NCBI GenBank assembly: GCA_017991935.1
Contig: JAGOPP010000010.1
Coordinates: 1-64,000, forward strand
DNA from: Oscillospiraceae bacterium
Lineage (GTDB): Bacteria; Bacillota; Clostridia; Oscillospirales; Ruminococcaceae
DNA: 64,000 nucleotides
Reading direction: 5' to 3'
In this document: piece after piece, positions 1 to 7,963 of the stretch
How positions within the stretch are numbered: position 1 is the first letter of the stretch
Layout: every line of letters starts with the position of its first letter
Made by a program: the position numbers and the translations under genes
Notes under the pieces: generated by a model
Database searches by the model: none
The model's input: the letters and a program-made list of their open reading frames with translations, nothing else
Told to the model about the DNA's origin: nothing

Positions 1-85
1 GACAGGTTTTCTGTCGCTATTTTGGATTCTTTGCTGTAACTTTGCCGAATTTTTGTTATACTGTTTCTAAGGAGTAGGAAACCGT

Positions 86-1138
86 ATGAAATGGAAGAAC
101 TTTCTGATCGCGTTTGGGATCGAGATCGCGACCTTTTGTGTCTGCATGATCGTCGATCTTTTGCTGGATATGAAAATGCTGACGCCGATGATCTTCATCT
201 TGGGCGTATTTTTGGTTTCCAGATATACGGAAGGCTATTTCTATGGCATCGCGGCTTCCATCGCGAGCGTTTTGCTGGTCAACTACGCGTTTACGTTCCC
301 ATATTTCGCGTTTGACTTCGCCCCCACGGTATCGTTCATTTCCGCCGTCTGCATGATGACCGTCACCTTCATCACCAGCACGATGACGACTCAGATCAAA
401 CGGCAGAGCCAAGTGAAGGCGGAAAACCAAAGAGAAAAGATGCGCGCGAACCTGCTGCGCGCGATCTCTCACGACCTGCGCACCCCGCTGACCTCGATCC
501 GGGGCGCCTGCTCGATCCTGCTCGAGGACGGGGCCTCCCTCTCCGACGCGCAGCGGCGGACGCTCCTCGCGGAGATGCAGGAAAACTCCGACTGGCTCGT
601 GCGCATGGTCGAAAATCTGCTCACCGTCACGCGCATCTCCGCGGACGGAGGCGTAAAAATCAACAAATCCCCCGTCGTGCTCGAGGAGCTCACGGAGAGC
701 GCGATCTCAAAATTTAACAAACAGCACCCCGAGCATCCCGTCCGGGTGGACATCCCGGAGGAGTTTATCCTCATCCCGATGGACGCGATTTTGATCGAAC
801 AGGTTCTCGTCAATCTGCTCGAGAATGCGGTCCAGCACGCGAAGGGCATGACGGAGCTTTGTTTTTCCGCCAAGGTGGACGGCACGGAGGCGATCTTCGC
901 GGTGGAGGACGACGGCGCCGGCATCCCGGAGGACCGCCTGCCCAACCTTTTTTCGGGATACCTCGGCTCGGAGAGAATCCCGGCCGACAACCGCAAGCAC
1001 AACATGGGGATCGGGCTGTCGGTCTGCTCCACGATCATCCACGCCCACGGAGGCACAATATCCGCCGAAAACCGGCCGGAGGGCGGCGCCCGATTTCGCT
1101 TCTCGCTGCCGCTTGAGGAGAAGAAAGATGAGCAATAA
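86..1138 (+). CDS. KdpD-like sensor histidine kinase (truncated type)
   Basis: Membrane sensor kinase of 350 residues that should autophosphorylate and pass phosphate to the response regulator encoded next. Residues 1-100 hold about four hydrophobic segments like the DUF4118 membrane region of KdpD. The H-box ISHDLRTPLTSI puts the phospho-accepting His at residue 129. The ATPase domain shows an N-box near LVNLLENAVQH, a G1 box (DDGAGIPEDR) and a G2 box (MGIGLSV). It corresponds only to the C-terminal half of KdpD: the N-terminal KdpD and Usp cytoplasmic domains are absent. No kdpFABC genes lie nearby, so a potassium role is not shown. AAGGAG lies 11 bases before the ATG. The stop overlaps the regulator start by 11 bases, indicating translational coupling. 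Confidence 0.9.
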   Translation: MKWKNFLIAFGIEIATFCVCMIVDLLLDMKMLTPMIFILGVFLVSRYTEGYFYGIAASIASVLLVNYAFTFPYFAFDFAPTVSFISAVCMMTVTFITSTMTTQIKRQSQVKAENQREKMRANLLRAISHDLRTPLTSIRGACSILLEDGASLSDAQRRTLLAEMQENSDWLVRMVENLLTVTRISADGGVKINKSPVVLEELTESAISKFNKQHPEHPVRVDIPEEFILIPMDAILIEQVLVNLLENAVQHAKGMTELCFSAKVDGTEAIFAVEDDGAGIPEDRLPNLFSGYLGSERIPADNRKHNMGIGLSVCSTIIHAHGGTISAENRPEGGARFRFSLPLEEKKDEQ

Positions 1139-1835
1139 TAAGTATCGGATCCTCGTGGTGGAGGACGAGCGCAGCATCAACAGTTTGGTCGAGGCGATCC
1201 TCACCGCCAACGGGTATCAGGCGATCCTCGCCCAGACGGGCGCGCAGGCGCAGATCATGGCCGCCTCCTTTCAGCCGGACCTGATCCTGCTGGATCTCGG
1301 GCTGCCGGACATGGACGGTCAGGATCTGATCCGCCTGATTCGCAACGAGTTCTCGATCCCGGTGATCGTCGTGTCCGCCCGCACCGACGAACGGGACAAG
1401 GTGAAGGCCCTCGATCTGGGCGCGAGCGACTACGTCACAAAGCCGTTCGGGTCGGCGGAGCTGCTCGCCCGCATCCGCGCAAACCTCCGGGACTGCCTCC
1501 GAAACAGGGAGAGCGGCATGCCGCAGGAGGCGTTTCACGCCGGAGATCTCGGCATCGACTTCGGCAAGCGGCGCGTCACGCTCTTGGAGCAGGAAATCCC
1601 GTTTACGCAGACGGAATTCAACATCCTCGCGCTGCTCGCGCGCCACGCGGGCAAGGTGCTGACGCATGAGACCGTCATCAAAACCATTTGGGGCAACAGC
1701 GACCCCGGAAACGTAAAAAAGCTTCAGGTCAACATGGCGAACATCCGCAAAAAGCTCGGCGAAACCCCCGGGGCGACCCATTACATCTTCACGGAGATCG
1801 GCGTGGGTTACCGGATGCTGGAAGAGGAAAGCTGA
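1128..1835 (+). CDS. OmpR/KdpE-family response regulator
   Basis: Winged-helix response regulator of 235 residues, partner of the overlapping kinase. The receiver domain (about 3-115) has the acidic pair E12/D13, the phospho-acceptor Asp56 in LILLDLGLPDMDG, and the conserved Lys in YVTKPFG. The C-terminal half (about 135-232) is an OmpR-type DNA-binding domain ending in the usual VGYRM beta-hairpin. I chose the internal ATG because AGGAG sits seven bases upstream; an upstream in-frame TTG has no such site. KdpE is the nearest family by its pairing with a KdpD-like kinase, but the target genes are unknown. The downstream transporters are the simplest candidates. Confidence 0.92.
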   Translation: MSNNKYRILVVEDERSINSLVEAILTANGYQAILAQTGAQAQIMAASFQPDLILLDLGLPDMDGQDLIRLIRNEFSIPVIVVSARTDERDKVKALDLGASDYVTKPFGSAELLARIRANLRDCLRNRESGMPQEAFHAGDLGIDFGKRRVTLLEQEIPFTQTEFNILALLARHAGKVLTHETVIKTIWGNSDPGNVKKLQVNMANIRKKLGETPGATHYIFTEIGVGYRMLEEES

Positions 1836-1848
1836 AAGAGGTGACTTT

Positions 1849-2943
1849 TTGGAAACGCAAAGATACAAGGATTTCTTATTGAAATTCGGATACTGGGCCG
1901 CGATCGCGGCGATCGTCTATCTGATTTGGAAATACCTGTTCGCCTATCTCCTCCCCTTTCTGATCGCGTACGCGGTGGCGAGCCTGCTGCGGCCGGCGGT
2001 CGTCTGGCTCGAGAAAAAGCTGCATATCCGCCGCGGGGCGATCTCGGTGGCGCTGGTTCTCCTTGTCTATATCGTCGCGGCGGGCGCGCTGATCCTGCTC
2101 TCCGTCGGCATCATCACGGAAGTGGTCGACTGGGTGAGCAAGATGCCGGCATATTACACCGCCAACATCTCCCCCGCCCTCATCAAGCTCGGCGATCAGG
2201 CGCTGGACCTGCTCTCGCATCTTGACCCGTCCACCGTGAAGACGATCGAGGACATGATGCCCGACGCGCTCTCCTCCCTCGGCAAAACGGTGACGGAGTT
2301 CTCCATGCAGGCCGTGTCTTGGGCCTCCGGGATGGCCGTGGGTTTCCCGGCCCAGCTGATGGCCGGCATCGTCTGTGTGATCGCCACGGTCTTTTTGGCC
2401 GCGGATTTTGGCGCGGTGAACACGTTCATCAAAAAATACCTGCCGGAGAGGGCCGTTGCCATCCTGCGCTCGGCAAAAAGCAGCTTTGGGAATATCATCG
2501 GGAATTACGCGAAATCCTATGCCATGATCCTGTTTCTCACCTTCGCGGAGGTCTCCGTCGGGCTTTTGCTGATCGGATATGAAAGGGCGTTCCTGATCGC
2601 TTTGATCATCGCGACGCTCGACATCCTGCCGATCTTAGGGTCCGGCACGGTGCTTGTGCCTTGGTCGATCATCACGCTCGTGCAGGGCGACGTGGGGCAC
2701 GGCATCGCGCTCGCCGTCCTGTATATCGTCATCACGGTCGTCCGGCAGGTCATGGAGCCGAGGATCGTGGGCCATCGGGTCGGGCTGCATCCTCTGGCGA
2801 CGCTGCTTTGCATGTGGCTCGGCGTGAAGCTGCTCGGCGTGGTCGGGCTTTTCGGCCTGCCCGTGAGCGTCCTGATTATCAAAGAGCTCAAGGCGAACGG
2901 GACTCTCCCGCACACGCATACCCCCGATAAGGCGACGCCATAG
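1849..2943 (+). CDS. ytvI: AI-2E/YtvI-family integral membrane protein
   Basis: Polytopic membrane protein of 364 residues with about seven to eight transmembrane segments, of the AI-2E transporter (UPF0118) family. The N-terminal region (YLLPFLIAYAVASLLRP, an amphipathic KKLHIRRG loop) and the C-terminal half (GSGTVLVPWSI, VMEPRIVGHRVGLHPL) match the YtvI sporulation membrane protein branch. The substrate is unknown in this branch; the related E. coli protein was linked to autoinducer-2 export and others to Na+/H+ exchange. Translation probably starts at TTG: AGAGGTGA lies four bases upstream and no better in-frame ATG exists. It follows the regulator by 13 bases, so the three genes look like one operon. 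The YtvI name is a family inference; the gene lies away from the other sporulation genes here. Confidence 0.82.
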   Translation: METQRYKDFLLKFGYWAAIAAIVYLIWKYLFAYLLPFLIAYAVASLLRPAVVWLEKKLHIRRGAISVALVLLVYIVAAGALILLSVGIITEVVDWVSKMPAYYTANISPALIKLGDQALDLLSHLDPSTVKTIEDMMPDALSSLGKTVTEFSMQAVSWASGMAVGFPAQLMAGIVCVIATVFLAADFGAVNTFIKKYLPERAVAILRSAKSSFGNIIGNYAKSYAMILFLTFAEVSVGLLLIGYERAFLIALIIATLDILPILGSGTVLVPWSIITLVQGDVGHGIALAVLYIVITVVRQVMEPRIVGHRVGLHPLATLLCMWLGVKLLGVVGLFGLPVSVLIIKELKANGTLPHTHTPDKATP

Positions 2944-2999
2944 GGAAATTCCCGCGCAGGGGCATCCTGCAACCATACTAAAAATTAAGGAGTACGTTC

Positions 3000-4265
3000 A
3001 TGACCGCTGCTGCGATTCTCTTCGCACTGACCTACATATGCCTGCTGGCCATGCCGAAGCAGCGCGCGAAGATCGCGCTGTGCTCGGCCGCAATCTTTGT
3101 TCTGATGGGTTTCCTTTCCCCCGCGAAAATTTTGCCCGCCATTGATTTTAACGTGCTGATGATGATCGGCGGCACCATGGGGCTCGTGTCCCTGTTTATC
3201 GATTCCGGTATGCCCGCCCGGATGGCGGATCTCATCATCTGCAAGACGCCGGACGTCCGCTGGGCGGTGACCGCGCTCGCCCTCTTCGCGGGCATCATCT
3301 CCGCCTTTGTCGACAACGTCGCGACGGTGCTGATGGTGGCCCCGGTCGCGCTGGCGATCTCCAAGCGGCTGGGCATCTCCCCCGTGGCGCCGATCGTCGC
3401 GATCGCCGTCTCCTCAAACCTGCAAGGCGCGGCGACGCTCGTCGGCGACACCACCTCCATCCTGCTCGGCAGCTATGCCGGCCTCGATTTTCTGGATTTC
3501 TTTTGGTTCATGGGGCGGCCCGGCATGTTCTGGGTCGTGGAGGCCGGCGCCCTGCTCAGCATACTGGTTTTGCTCTGGCTTTTCCGAAAGGATCGGCAGC
3601 AAGTGGACATCTGCGAAGTGGTCAAAGTGACCGACTACCTGCCGAGCGTCCTGCTCTGCTGCATGGTGCTGCTGCTGATCTGCGCCTCTTTCTTCCCTTA
3701 TAAACCGGACGTCACGAACGGCGTCATCTGCGTGACGCTTTTCCTTATCGGCGCAATCGCGAAAGCCTTAAAAGAGAAAGACGCCGACCACATCCTCAGG
3801 CCGATCCGGGAGATCGATTATGAGACCATCCTGCTGCTGGCCGGGCTCTTTGTCGTCATCGGCGGCATCACGGAGGCCGGCGTCGTGGACGCGATCGCGC
3901 AGCTCTTCGTGCGGCTCGGCGGCGACAATCTCTTTATCATCTATACGGTGATCGTCTGGGCGAGCGTCCTTTTTTCCGCCTTTATCGACAATATCCCCTA
4001 TGTCGCGACCATGCTGCCGGTGGTGCAGGGCATCTCGCTCGCGATGGGCGTGGACCCCTACCTGCTTTATTTCGGGCTTCTGGCCGGCGCGACGCTGGGC
4101 GGGAACCTGACGCCGATCGGCGCCTCCGCAAACATCGCGGCCATCGGCATCCTGCGGAAAAACGGGTACGAGGTCCCCACCAAGGAGTTCATGCGGATCG
4201 GCGTGCCGTTTTCGCTGACCGCCGTCGTCTCCGGCTACATCGCCATCTGGCTGCTCTGGGCCTGA
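3000..4265 (+). CDS. ArsB/NhaD/SLC13-type ion transporter permease
   Basis: Twelve-segment membrane transporter of 421 residues. It is an internal duplication: each half carries the signature helix hairpin with a conserved Asp-Asn pair (SAFVDNVATVLMVAP in the first half, SAFIDNIPYVATMLPV in the second). This is typical of the ion transporter superfamily that includes ArsB arsenite pumps and NhaD Na+/H+ antiporters. No arsR, arsA or arsC lies nearby, so arsenite export is not supported; an anion or Na+ role is equally likely. AAGGAG is seven bases before the ATG. It follows ytvI by 56 bases on the same strand and may share its operon under the two-component pair. Confidence 0.85.
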   Translation: MTAAAILFALTYICLLAMPKQRAKIALCSAAIFVLMGFLSPAKILPAIDFNVLMMIGGTMGLVSLFIDSGMPARMADLIICKTPDVRWAVTALALFAGIISAFVDNVATVLMVAPVALAISKRLGISPVAPIVAIAVSSNLQGAATLVGDTTSILLGSYAGLDFLDFFWFMGRPGMFWVVEAGALLSILVLLWLFRKDRQQVDICEVVKVTDYLPSVLLCCMVLLLICASFFPYKPDVTNGVICVTLFLIGAIAKALKEKDADHILRPIREIDYETILLLAGLFVVIGGITEAGVVDAIAQLFVRLGGDNLFIIYTVIVWASVLFSAFIDNIPYVATMLPVVQGISLAMGVDPYLLYFGLLAGATLGGNLTPIGASANIAAIGILRKNGYEVPTKEFMRIGVPFSLTAVVSGYIAIWLLWA

Positions 4266-4412
4266 AATTCGCGGCAATATCGTCGGCGAGGCGGCATATG
4301 TCCATGGCAGTAATCGGCCGCGCCGATCGCTCCCCGGTCCGCGGCGGCGGAGGCTGTGAAGCGTGATGTCTCTATTTCAGAACGCAAAATTTAAGATAAA
4401 AGGAGCTTCTCT
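4266..4412. other. Intergenic spacer before ppa
   Basis: Gap of 147 bases with a GC-rich middle that can fold weakly (complementary CCGCG/CGCGG runs near 4318-4346) but has no T-run. No convincing terminator or sigma-A promoter is visible. AAAAGGAG stands before the pyrophosphatase start. Confidence 0.4.
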
Positions 4413-4949
4413 ATGCACAATATCTGGCACGACATCGACCCGAAGCGGGTGAGCCCGGAGGATTTTATCGCCTTCATCGAGATCAGCAAGGGCAGCAAAA
4501 AGAAGTACGAGCTCGATAAGGAAACCGGGCTCATCATCCTTGACCGCATCCTTCACACCTCCACGCACTACCCGGAAAACTACGGTTTCATCCCCCGCAC
4601 CTACGGCGACGACGACGATCCGCTCGACGTGCTCGTGATGAGCACCGAGGTGCTGGAGCCGATGACGCTCGTGCGCTGCAAGGCGATCGGCGTGATCTCG
4701 ATGATCGACAGCGGAAAATATGACGAAAAGATCATCGCCGTCCCGCTCGCGGACCCGGATTTCAATGTCTACAACGACATCTCCGAGCTGCCGCGCCACC
4801 ATTTCGACGAGATGACGCACTTCTTCTCCATCTACAAAAAGCTTGAGGGCAAGGAGCCCGTGGTCAACGAAGCCGAGGGCCGGGAGCGCGCGCTCGAGAT
4901 CATCCGGCAGGGCATTGACAATTATCTCCACCTGTTCTGCCGGGAATAA
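4413..4949 (+). CDS. ppa: Inorganic pyrophosphatase (family I)
   Basis: Soluble cytoplasmic enzyme of 178 residues that hydrolyses pyrophosphate to two phosphates and so pulls biosynthetic reactions forward. The family I signature is clear: NYGFIPRTYGDDDDPLDVLV contains the metal-binding Asp cluster (D-x-D-P-L-D), preceded by the conserved Glu/Lys and Tyr region around residues 20-60. The length fits bacterial family I enzymes, not the two-domain Mn-dependent family II common in Bacillus. A strong AAAAGGAG site precedes the ATG. A strong bidirectional terminator follows. Confidence 0.96.
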   Translation: MHNIWHDIDPKRVSPEDFIAFIEISKGSKKKYELDKETGLIILDRILHTSTHYPENYGFIPRTYGDDDDPLDVLVMSTEVLEPMTLVRCKAIGVISMIDSGKYDEKIIAVPLADPDFNVYNDISELPRHHFDEMTHFFSIYKKLEGKEPVVNEAEGRERALEIIRQGIDNYLHLFCRE

Positions 4950-4979
4950 AGCGCCTCCCCCGAGCGTAAAAAACAGATA

Positions 4980-5016
4980 AAGAAAAGGACGGCCCGTCTG
5001 GAGCCGTCCTTTTCTT
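4980..5016. terminator. Bidirectional rho-independent terminator
   Basis: Perfect 14-base stem (AAGAAAAGGACGGC and its complement) around a nine-base loop. The A-rich and T-rich arms give a T-run on either strand. It lies between the convergent pyrophosphatase gene and the unknown gene on the other strand and should serve both. Confidence 0.93.
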
Positions 5017-5057
5017 GTGATCTCGGTATTTTTTTAGAAAGGAAACCCGGGAAGCGT

Positions 5058-5861
5058 CTATGGCGCGGAGAGCGCCCGGACGTCACGGCGGCCGCCGCGG
5101 ATCGCGTCCTGCACCGCCCGCTCGTCATTTTCCCAGTCGACCTTCGCGTGGTTCCTATTGGTGGCGGCGGAACTTTCGAGCACATAGGTGTTCCCGCTCG
5201 AAAAATACAGATAGGCGCGGCCCCCGATTTTATATTCGACGCAGACGACCGTCGCGCGGTCGAACCGGTCAAGCCAGACGGCCGCGCTGGAAAAGCCGTC
5301 GGCGTACTCCACCTCGTTTTCCGCCATGACCGCCTGCAAGAGAAGCCTCATGCTCGTGCATTTCTTCGTCTCTCCCGGTTTCCAATACCCGTTGAGCGTC
5401 CCGTCCGAGAGCACTTCCCGCCGATCCATCTGCTTGAGGTAGTCCGGGATCGCCTCGGAGAGGTCGCGCAGCACGGAATCGTGATCGCGGATCTCCCCGC
5501 CGGAGATCCCGGAAAAGTAGATCTTTGACCCCTCGTGGCCGTGAATGGAGCAGACGACCGCGTTCCCTTCCACGGAGATCACGCCCCCGCCGAAGCACGT
5601 GTAATCCGCGAGCACGTTCTCCCCCTCCGCCTCGTAGGCGTCGAGAGCCTCCTCCAGCGTATCCAGTTCGTCCCCCGTTTTTTTCATGGACAGCTGCCCA
5701 TAGAGACTCCGCCGGTTGGAGGCGCAGATCGCCTCCTTCGTCCTCGTCCAAAAGCTTCGAAATACGGGAAGCGAGACGGCGGTCAAAAAGGCGAAGGCCC
5801 CAATGATCGCCAAAGCCCCCATCCGTATAAAACCGCGTTTTCTTTTGTCTCCGCGATCCAT
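5058..5861 (-). CDS. Unknown protein with prepilin-like N-terminus
   Basis: I do not recognise a named family. The protein (267 residues) starts MDRGDKRKRGFIRMGALAII: a short basic stretch, then Gly-Phe, then a single hydrophobic helix (about 15-33). The rest appears extracytoplasmic and contains CFGGGVISVEGNAVVCSIHG near residues 85-105. This layout resembles type IV prepilins or pseudopilins (G|F cleavage then a hydrophobic stalk), but the usual Glu5 is absent and no pilus genes are nearby. GGGAGG ten bases upstream supports this start over the long upstream extension. It lies downstream of the methyltransferase on the same strand and ends in the shared terminator. Confidence 0.7.
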   Translation of the reverse strand: MDRGDKRKRGFIRMGALAIIGAFAFLTAVSLPVFRSFWTRTKEAICASNRRSLYGQLSMKKTGDELDTLEEALDAYEAEGENVLADYTCFGGGVISVEGNAVVCSIHGHEGSKIYFSGISGGEIRDHDSVLRDLSEAIPDYLKQMDRREVLSDGTLNGYWKPGETKKCTSMRLLLQAVMAENEVEYADGFSSAAVWLDRFDRATVVCVEYKIGGRAYLYFSSGNTYVLESSAATNRNHAKVDWENDERAVQDAIRGGRRDVRALSAP

Positions 5862-5968
5862 ACCGCTTTTTCCTCCCATCCTTGCCGCCGGACGCCGTTT
5901 CGCCGATGCCCGCCGCGGCCCATGGCATAAAGACGGCCTGCCGCTCCCGCCGGGACGCCTCCCGGGGC

Positions 5969-6718
5969 CTATTCCTTCCGGGCGACGAAGACGGCCCTCT
6001 GGCTGTCCGGCCGCAGCGGCAGGAAACTGTCCTCGTCGTAAACCGCCTCCACGGCAAATCCACTCTCTTTGAGCATGGACTTTAGCTCCTCCGGCGGCCA
6101 CGCCCGCTCCGAAAACTCCGCGGCGCTGCGCCTGTAAAGGCCGTGCTCATCCTCGTGCTCAAAAAAATCCAGCGTGATGTCCACCGTGTCGCCCTGCGGG
6201 TCATACCCGTTGCGCCAGACGCAGAGCGCGCCGTCGTCCTCGTAGACAAAGCTGTTGTTTCCAAGGATCTCCCGGTGCTTATAGGGGGTGTTCACATCGA
6301 AGACGAAACAGGCGCCCGGGTTCGAAAACAGCGCCACTCTGCGAAAAACCTCCCGCAGCTCCGCCTCGTCAAGGATATGGTTGAGGCTATCGAGCGCCGA
6401 AACCGCGGCGTCGACCGTGCCGTAAAGATCGAGCATGCGCATCTCCTGACAGAGGAAGAGCGCCTCGCTTTTTTGCTCTTCCCTCTTCCCCGTGGCGACG
6501 GAGAGCATCTCCCAAGAACCGTCCACCCCGATCATGTCGTACCCGAGCTTTTCGAGCTCGAAGGTGAGGGTTCCGGTTCCGCAGGCGAGGTCGAGGACGA
6601 GTTTCGCATCCGGCGCGTAGCGCCGAATCACCGCGTCGAAATACCGGGCGCGCGCCGGATAATCCACGTCGCGGGTAAAACGGTCATAGTATGGGGCAAA
6701 CCCGGAATAATCTGACAT
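5969..6718 (-). CDS. Class I SAM-dependent methyltransferase
   Basis: Cytoplasmic methyltransferase of 249 residues. Motif I, LVLDLACGTGTLTFEL (about residues 38-53), binds S-adenosylmethionine, and GYDMIGVDGS carries the acidic residue that holds the ribose. The start (YSGFAPYYDRF) and the later MLDLYGTVDAAVSALDSLN are typical of the small Firmicutes methyltransferases of unknown substrate. No neighbour names the substrate. It is separated from the upstream YerC-like gene by a terminator, so it probably has its own promoter. Confidence 0.9.
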   Translation of the reverse strand: MSDYSGFAPYYDRFTRDVDYPARARYFDAVIRRYAPDAKLVLDLACGTGTLTFELEKLGYDMIGVDGSWEMLSVATGKREEQKSEALFLCQEMRMLDLYGTVDAAVSALDSLNHILDEAELREVFRRVALFSNPGACFVFDVNTPYKHREILGNNSFVYEDDGALCVWRNGYDPQGDTVDITLDFFEHEDEHGLYRRSAAEFSERAWPPEELKSMLKESGFAVEAVYDEDSFLPLRPDSQRAVFVARKE

Positions 6719-6735
6719 TTTAAGCTTCCTCTATG

Positions 6736-6763
6736 AAAAAAGGCTGTTCGGGACAGCCTTTTA
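6736..6763 (-). terminator. Terminator of the yerC-like gene
   Basis: Ten-base stem AAAAGGCTGT with its complement around a TCGGG loop, followed on the minus strand by a T-run. It stands between the TrpR-like regulator and the methyltransferase. Confidence 0.88.
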
Positions 6764-6798
6764 TTCTCTCAAATCCATTCTGTTTCCTCCCGGGGGAT

Positions 6799-7176
6799 TC
6801 ATTCCCCGGAAGGGTAACCGTTCTCCTCAAACGGCTCCTGTTCCGCCGGGCCGGCGCGGTCCGCGGCGAGGGCGCTCCCCTCGGCCTCCCTCTCCGTCAG
6901 CCGCTTGAAGGCGACCGCGTAGCCGTCGCTGCCGTAGATCAGGGAGCGGTTGACGCGGCTGATCGTCGCCGTGGACGCCCCGGTCTCGCCGACGATATCG
7001 CTGTAAACCTTGTGCTCGGTGAGCATCTTCGCCACGACGATGCGCTGGGAAAGTGCCTTCATCTCCGGCACCGTGCAGAGGTCCTCAAAAAAATTATAGC
7101 ACTCCTCGCGGTTTCGGAGAGTCAAAACCGCATCAAACAAAAAGTCCATGTTGGAGTTTTTGAGCTTGTTATTCAT
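6799..7176 (-). CDS. YerC/YecD-type TrpR-like DNA-binding protein
   Basis: Small helical DNA-binding protein of 125 residues in the Trp-repressor-like family found across Firmicutes (B. subtilis YerC). Residues 1-90 carry the core: LYNRE-like capping (LRNREECYNFFEDLC), MKALSQRIVVAKML, then a helix-turn-helix VYSDIVGETGASTATISRVN with the family's conserved T-x-T-I-S-R-V recognition helix. The last 30 residues are an acidic, probably disordered tail unusual for the family. AGGAGG eight bases before the ATG fixes the start. It has its own promoter and terminator, so it is monocistronic. Tryptophan dependence is not established for this branch. Confidence 0.9.
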   Translation of the reverse strand: MNNKLKNSNMDFLFDAVLTLRNREECYNFFEDLCTVPEMKALSQRIVVAKMLTEHKVYSDIVGETGASTATISRVNRSLIYGSDGYAVAFKRLTEREAEGSALAADRAGPAEQEPFEENGYPSGE

Positions 7177-7205
7177 TGCAACGCCTCCTGCTTTCATTCA
7201 ATAAA

Positions 7206-7234
7206 ATTTTAATACTTTAGTTTGTGATAATCAA
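7206..7234 (-). promoter_or_regulatory. Sigma-A promoter of the yerC-like gene
   Basis: TTGATT, 17-base spacer, TAAAAT reading leftwards, about 30 bases before the start codon. Confidence 0.75.
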
Positions 7235-7316
7235 GTTAAAAAAGATAAATCTTCCGAAATTCCACGCGGGCGGCGGCTTCATTTCTATCTTAAGAATTTC
7301 CGCGCAAAGTTCCCCA

Positions 7317-7356
7317 TAAAAATCCCCCGCGGCGGCGGCCCCGGGGGATTTTTTAT
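7317..7356 (-). terminator. Terminator after engB
   Basis: GC-rich hairpin (AATCCCCCG and CGGGGGATT arms with a GC-rich loop) flanked by A/T runs on both sides. It closes the tig-clpP-clpX-lon-engB cluster and could also work from the other strand. Confidence 0.88.
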
Positions 7357-7363
7357 CATGCTG

Positions 7364-7951
7364 TCATTCGTCCTGCGAAAGATCGGCAAAGATCGCCTTC
7401 AGCTCCTCGATGCCTTCCCCGGTCTCCGTGCTGGTGAAGAGCATCGTGATCTGGTCCGCGCAGGGGATCTCCTCCGCGAGCGCCTCGGTGCGACTCTGCC
7501 GCTCCGCGCGGTTGAGCTTATCGCACTTCGTCAGCGCGAGCACAAAGGGCATCTCGCTGTCGATCAGAAACCGGATCATGTCGAGATCGTCCCGCGTCGG
7601 CTCGTGCCGGCTGTCGATCAGCTGCACGACGAGCCGGATGTCCCGCTCGCCCGTCAGGTAGCCCTCGACCAGTCCGGCCCAGCGCTTTTTCTCGCCGAGC
7701 GAGACCTTCGCGTAGCCGTAGCCCGGCAGGTCGACAAAGCGGACGCCGTCCGCCTCAAAGAAGTTGACGGTCGCGGTCTTGCCGGGCTGGGACGACACGC
7801 GCGCAAGGCTCTTGCGCCCGAAAATCTTGTTGATCAGCGAGGATTTCCCGACGTTGGAATGCCCCGAAAACGCGAATTCCGCAGAGGAACTCGGCGGGAG
7901 CTGGTTCGGCGTCCCGTAGGCGGCCTCGAATGTGACGTTTCTGAAATCCAT
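7364..7951 (-). CDS. engB: Ribosome biogenesis GTP-binding protein EngB/YsxC
   Basis: Essential small GTPase of 195 residues that helps assemble the 50S subunit. G1 is GHSNVGKSSLINKI (about residues 30-43), G3 is DLPGYGYAKV with the family-typical Tyr-Gly-Tyr, and G4 is LTKCDKL. The protein matches the compact YihA/YsxC/EngB family, not Era or EngA. It follows lon by 12 bases, the same lon-ysxC arrangement as in Bacillus, and is the last gene before the terminator. Confidence 0.96.
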   Translation of the reverse strand: MDFRNVTFEAAYGTPNQLPPSSSAEFAFSGHSNVGKSSLINKIFGRKSLARVSSQPGKTATVNFFEADGVRFVDLPGYGYAKVSLGEKKRWAGLVEGYLTGERDIRLVVQLIDSRHEPTRDDLDMIRFLIDSEMPFVLALTKCDKLNRAERQSRTEALAEEIPCADQITMLFTSTETGEGIEELKAIFADLSQDE

Positions 7952-7963
7952 AGTTTTTTATCC

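Noticed and set aside
3000..4265. Arsenite efflux pump ArsB
   Set aside because: The fold fits, but no ars regulator, ATPase or reductase is near, so only the superfamily call is supported.
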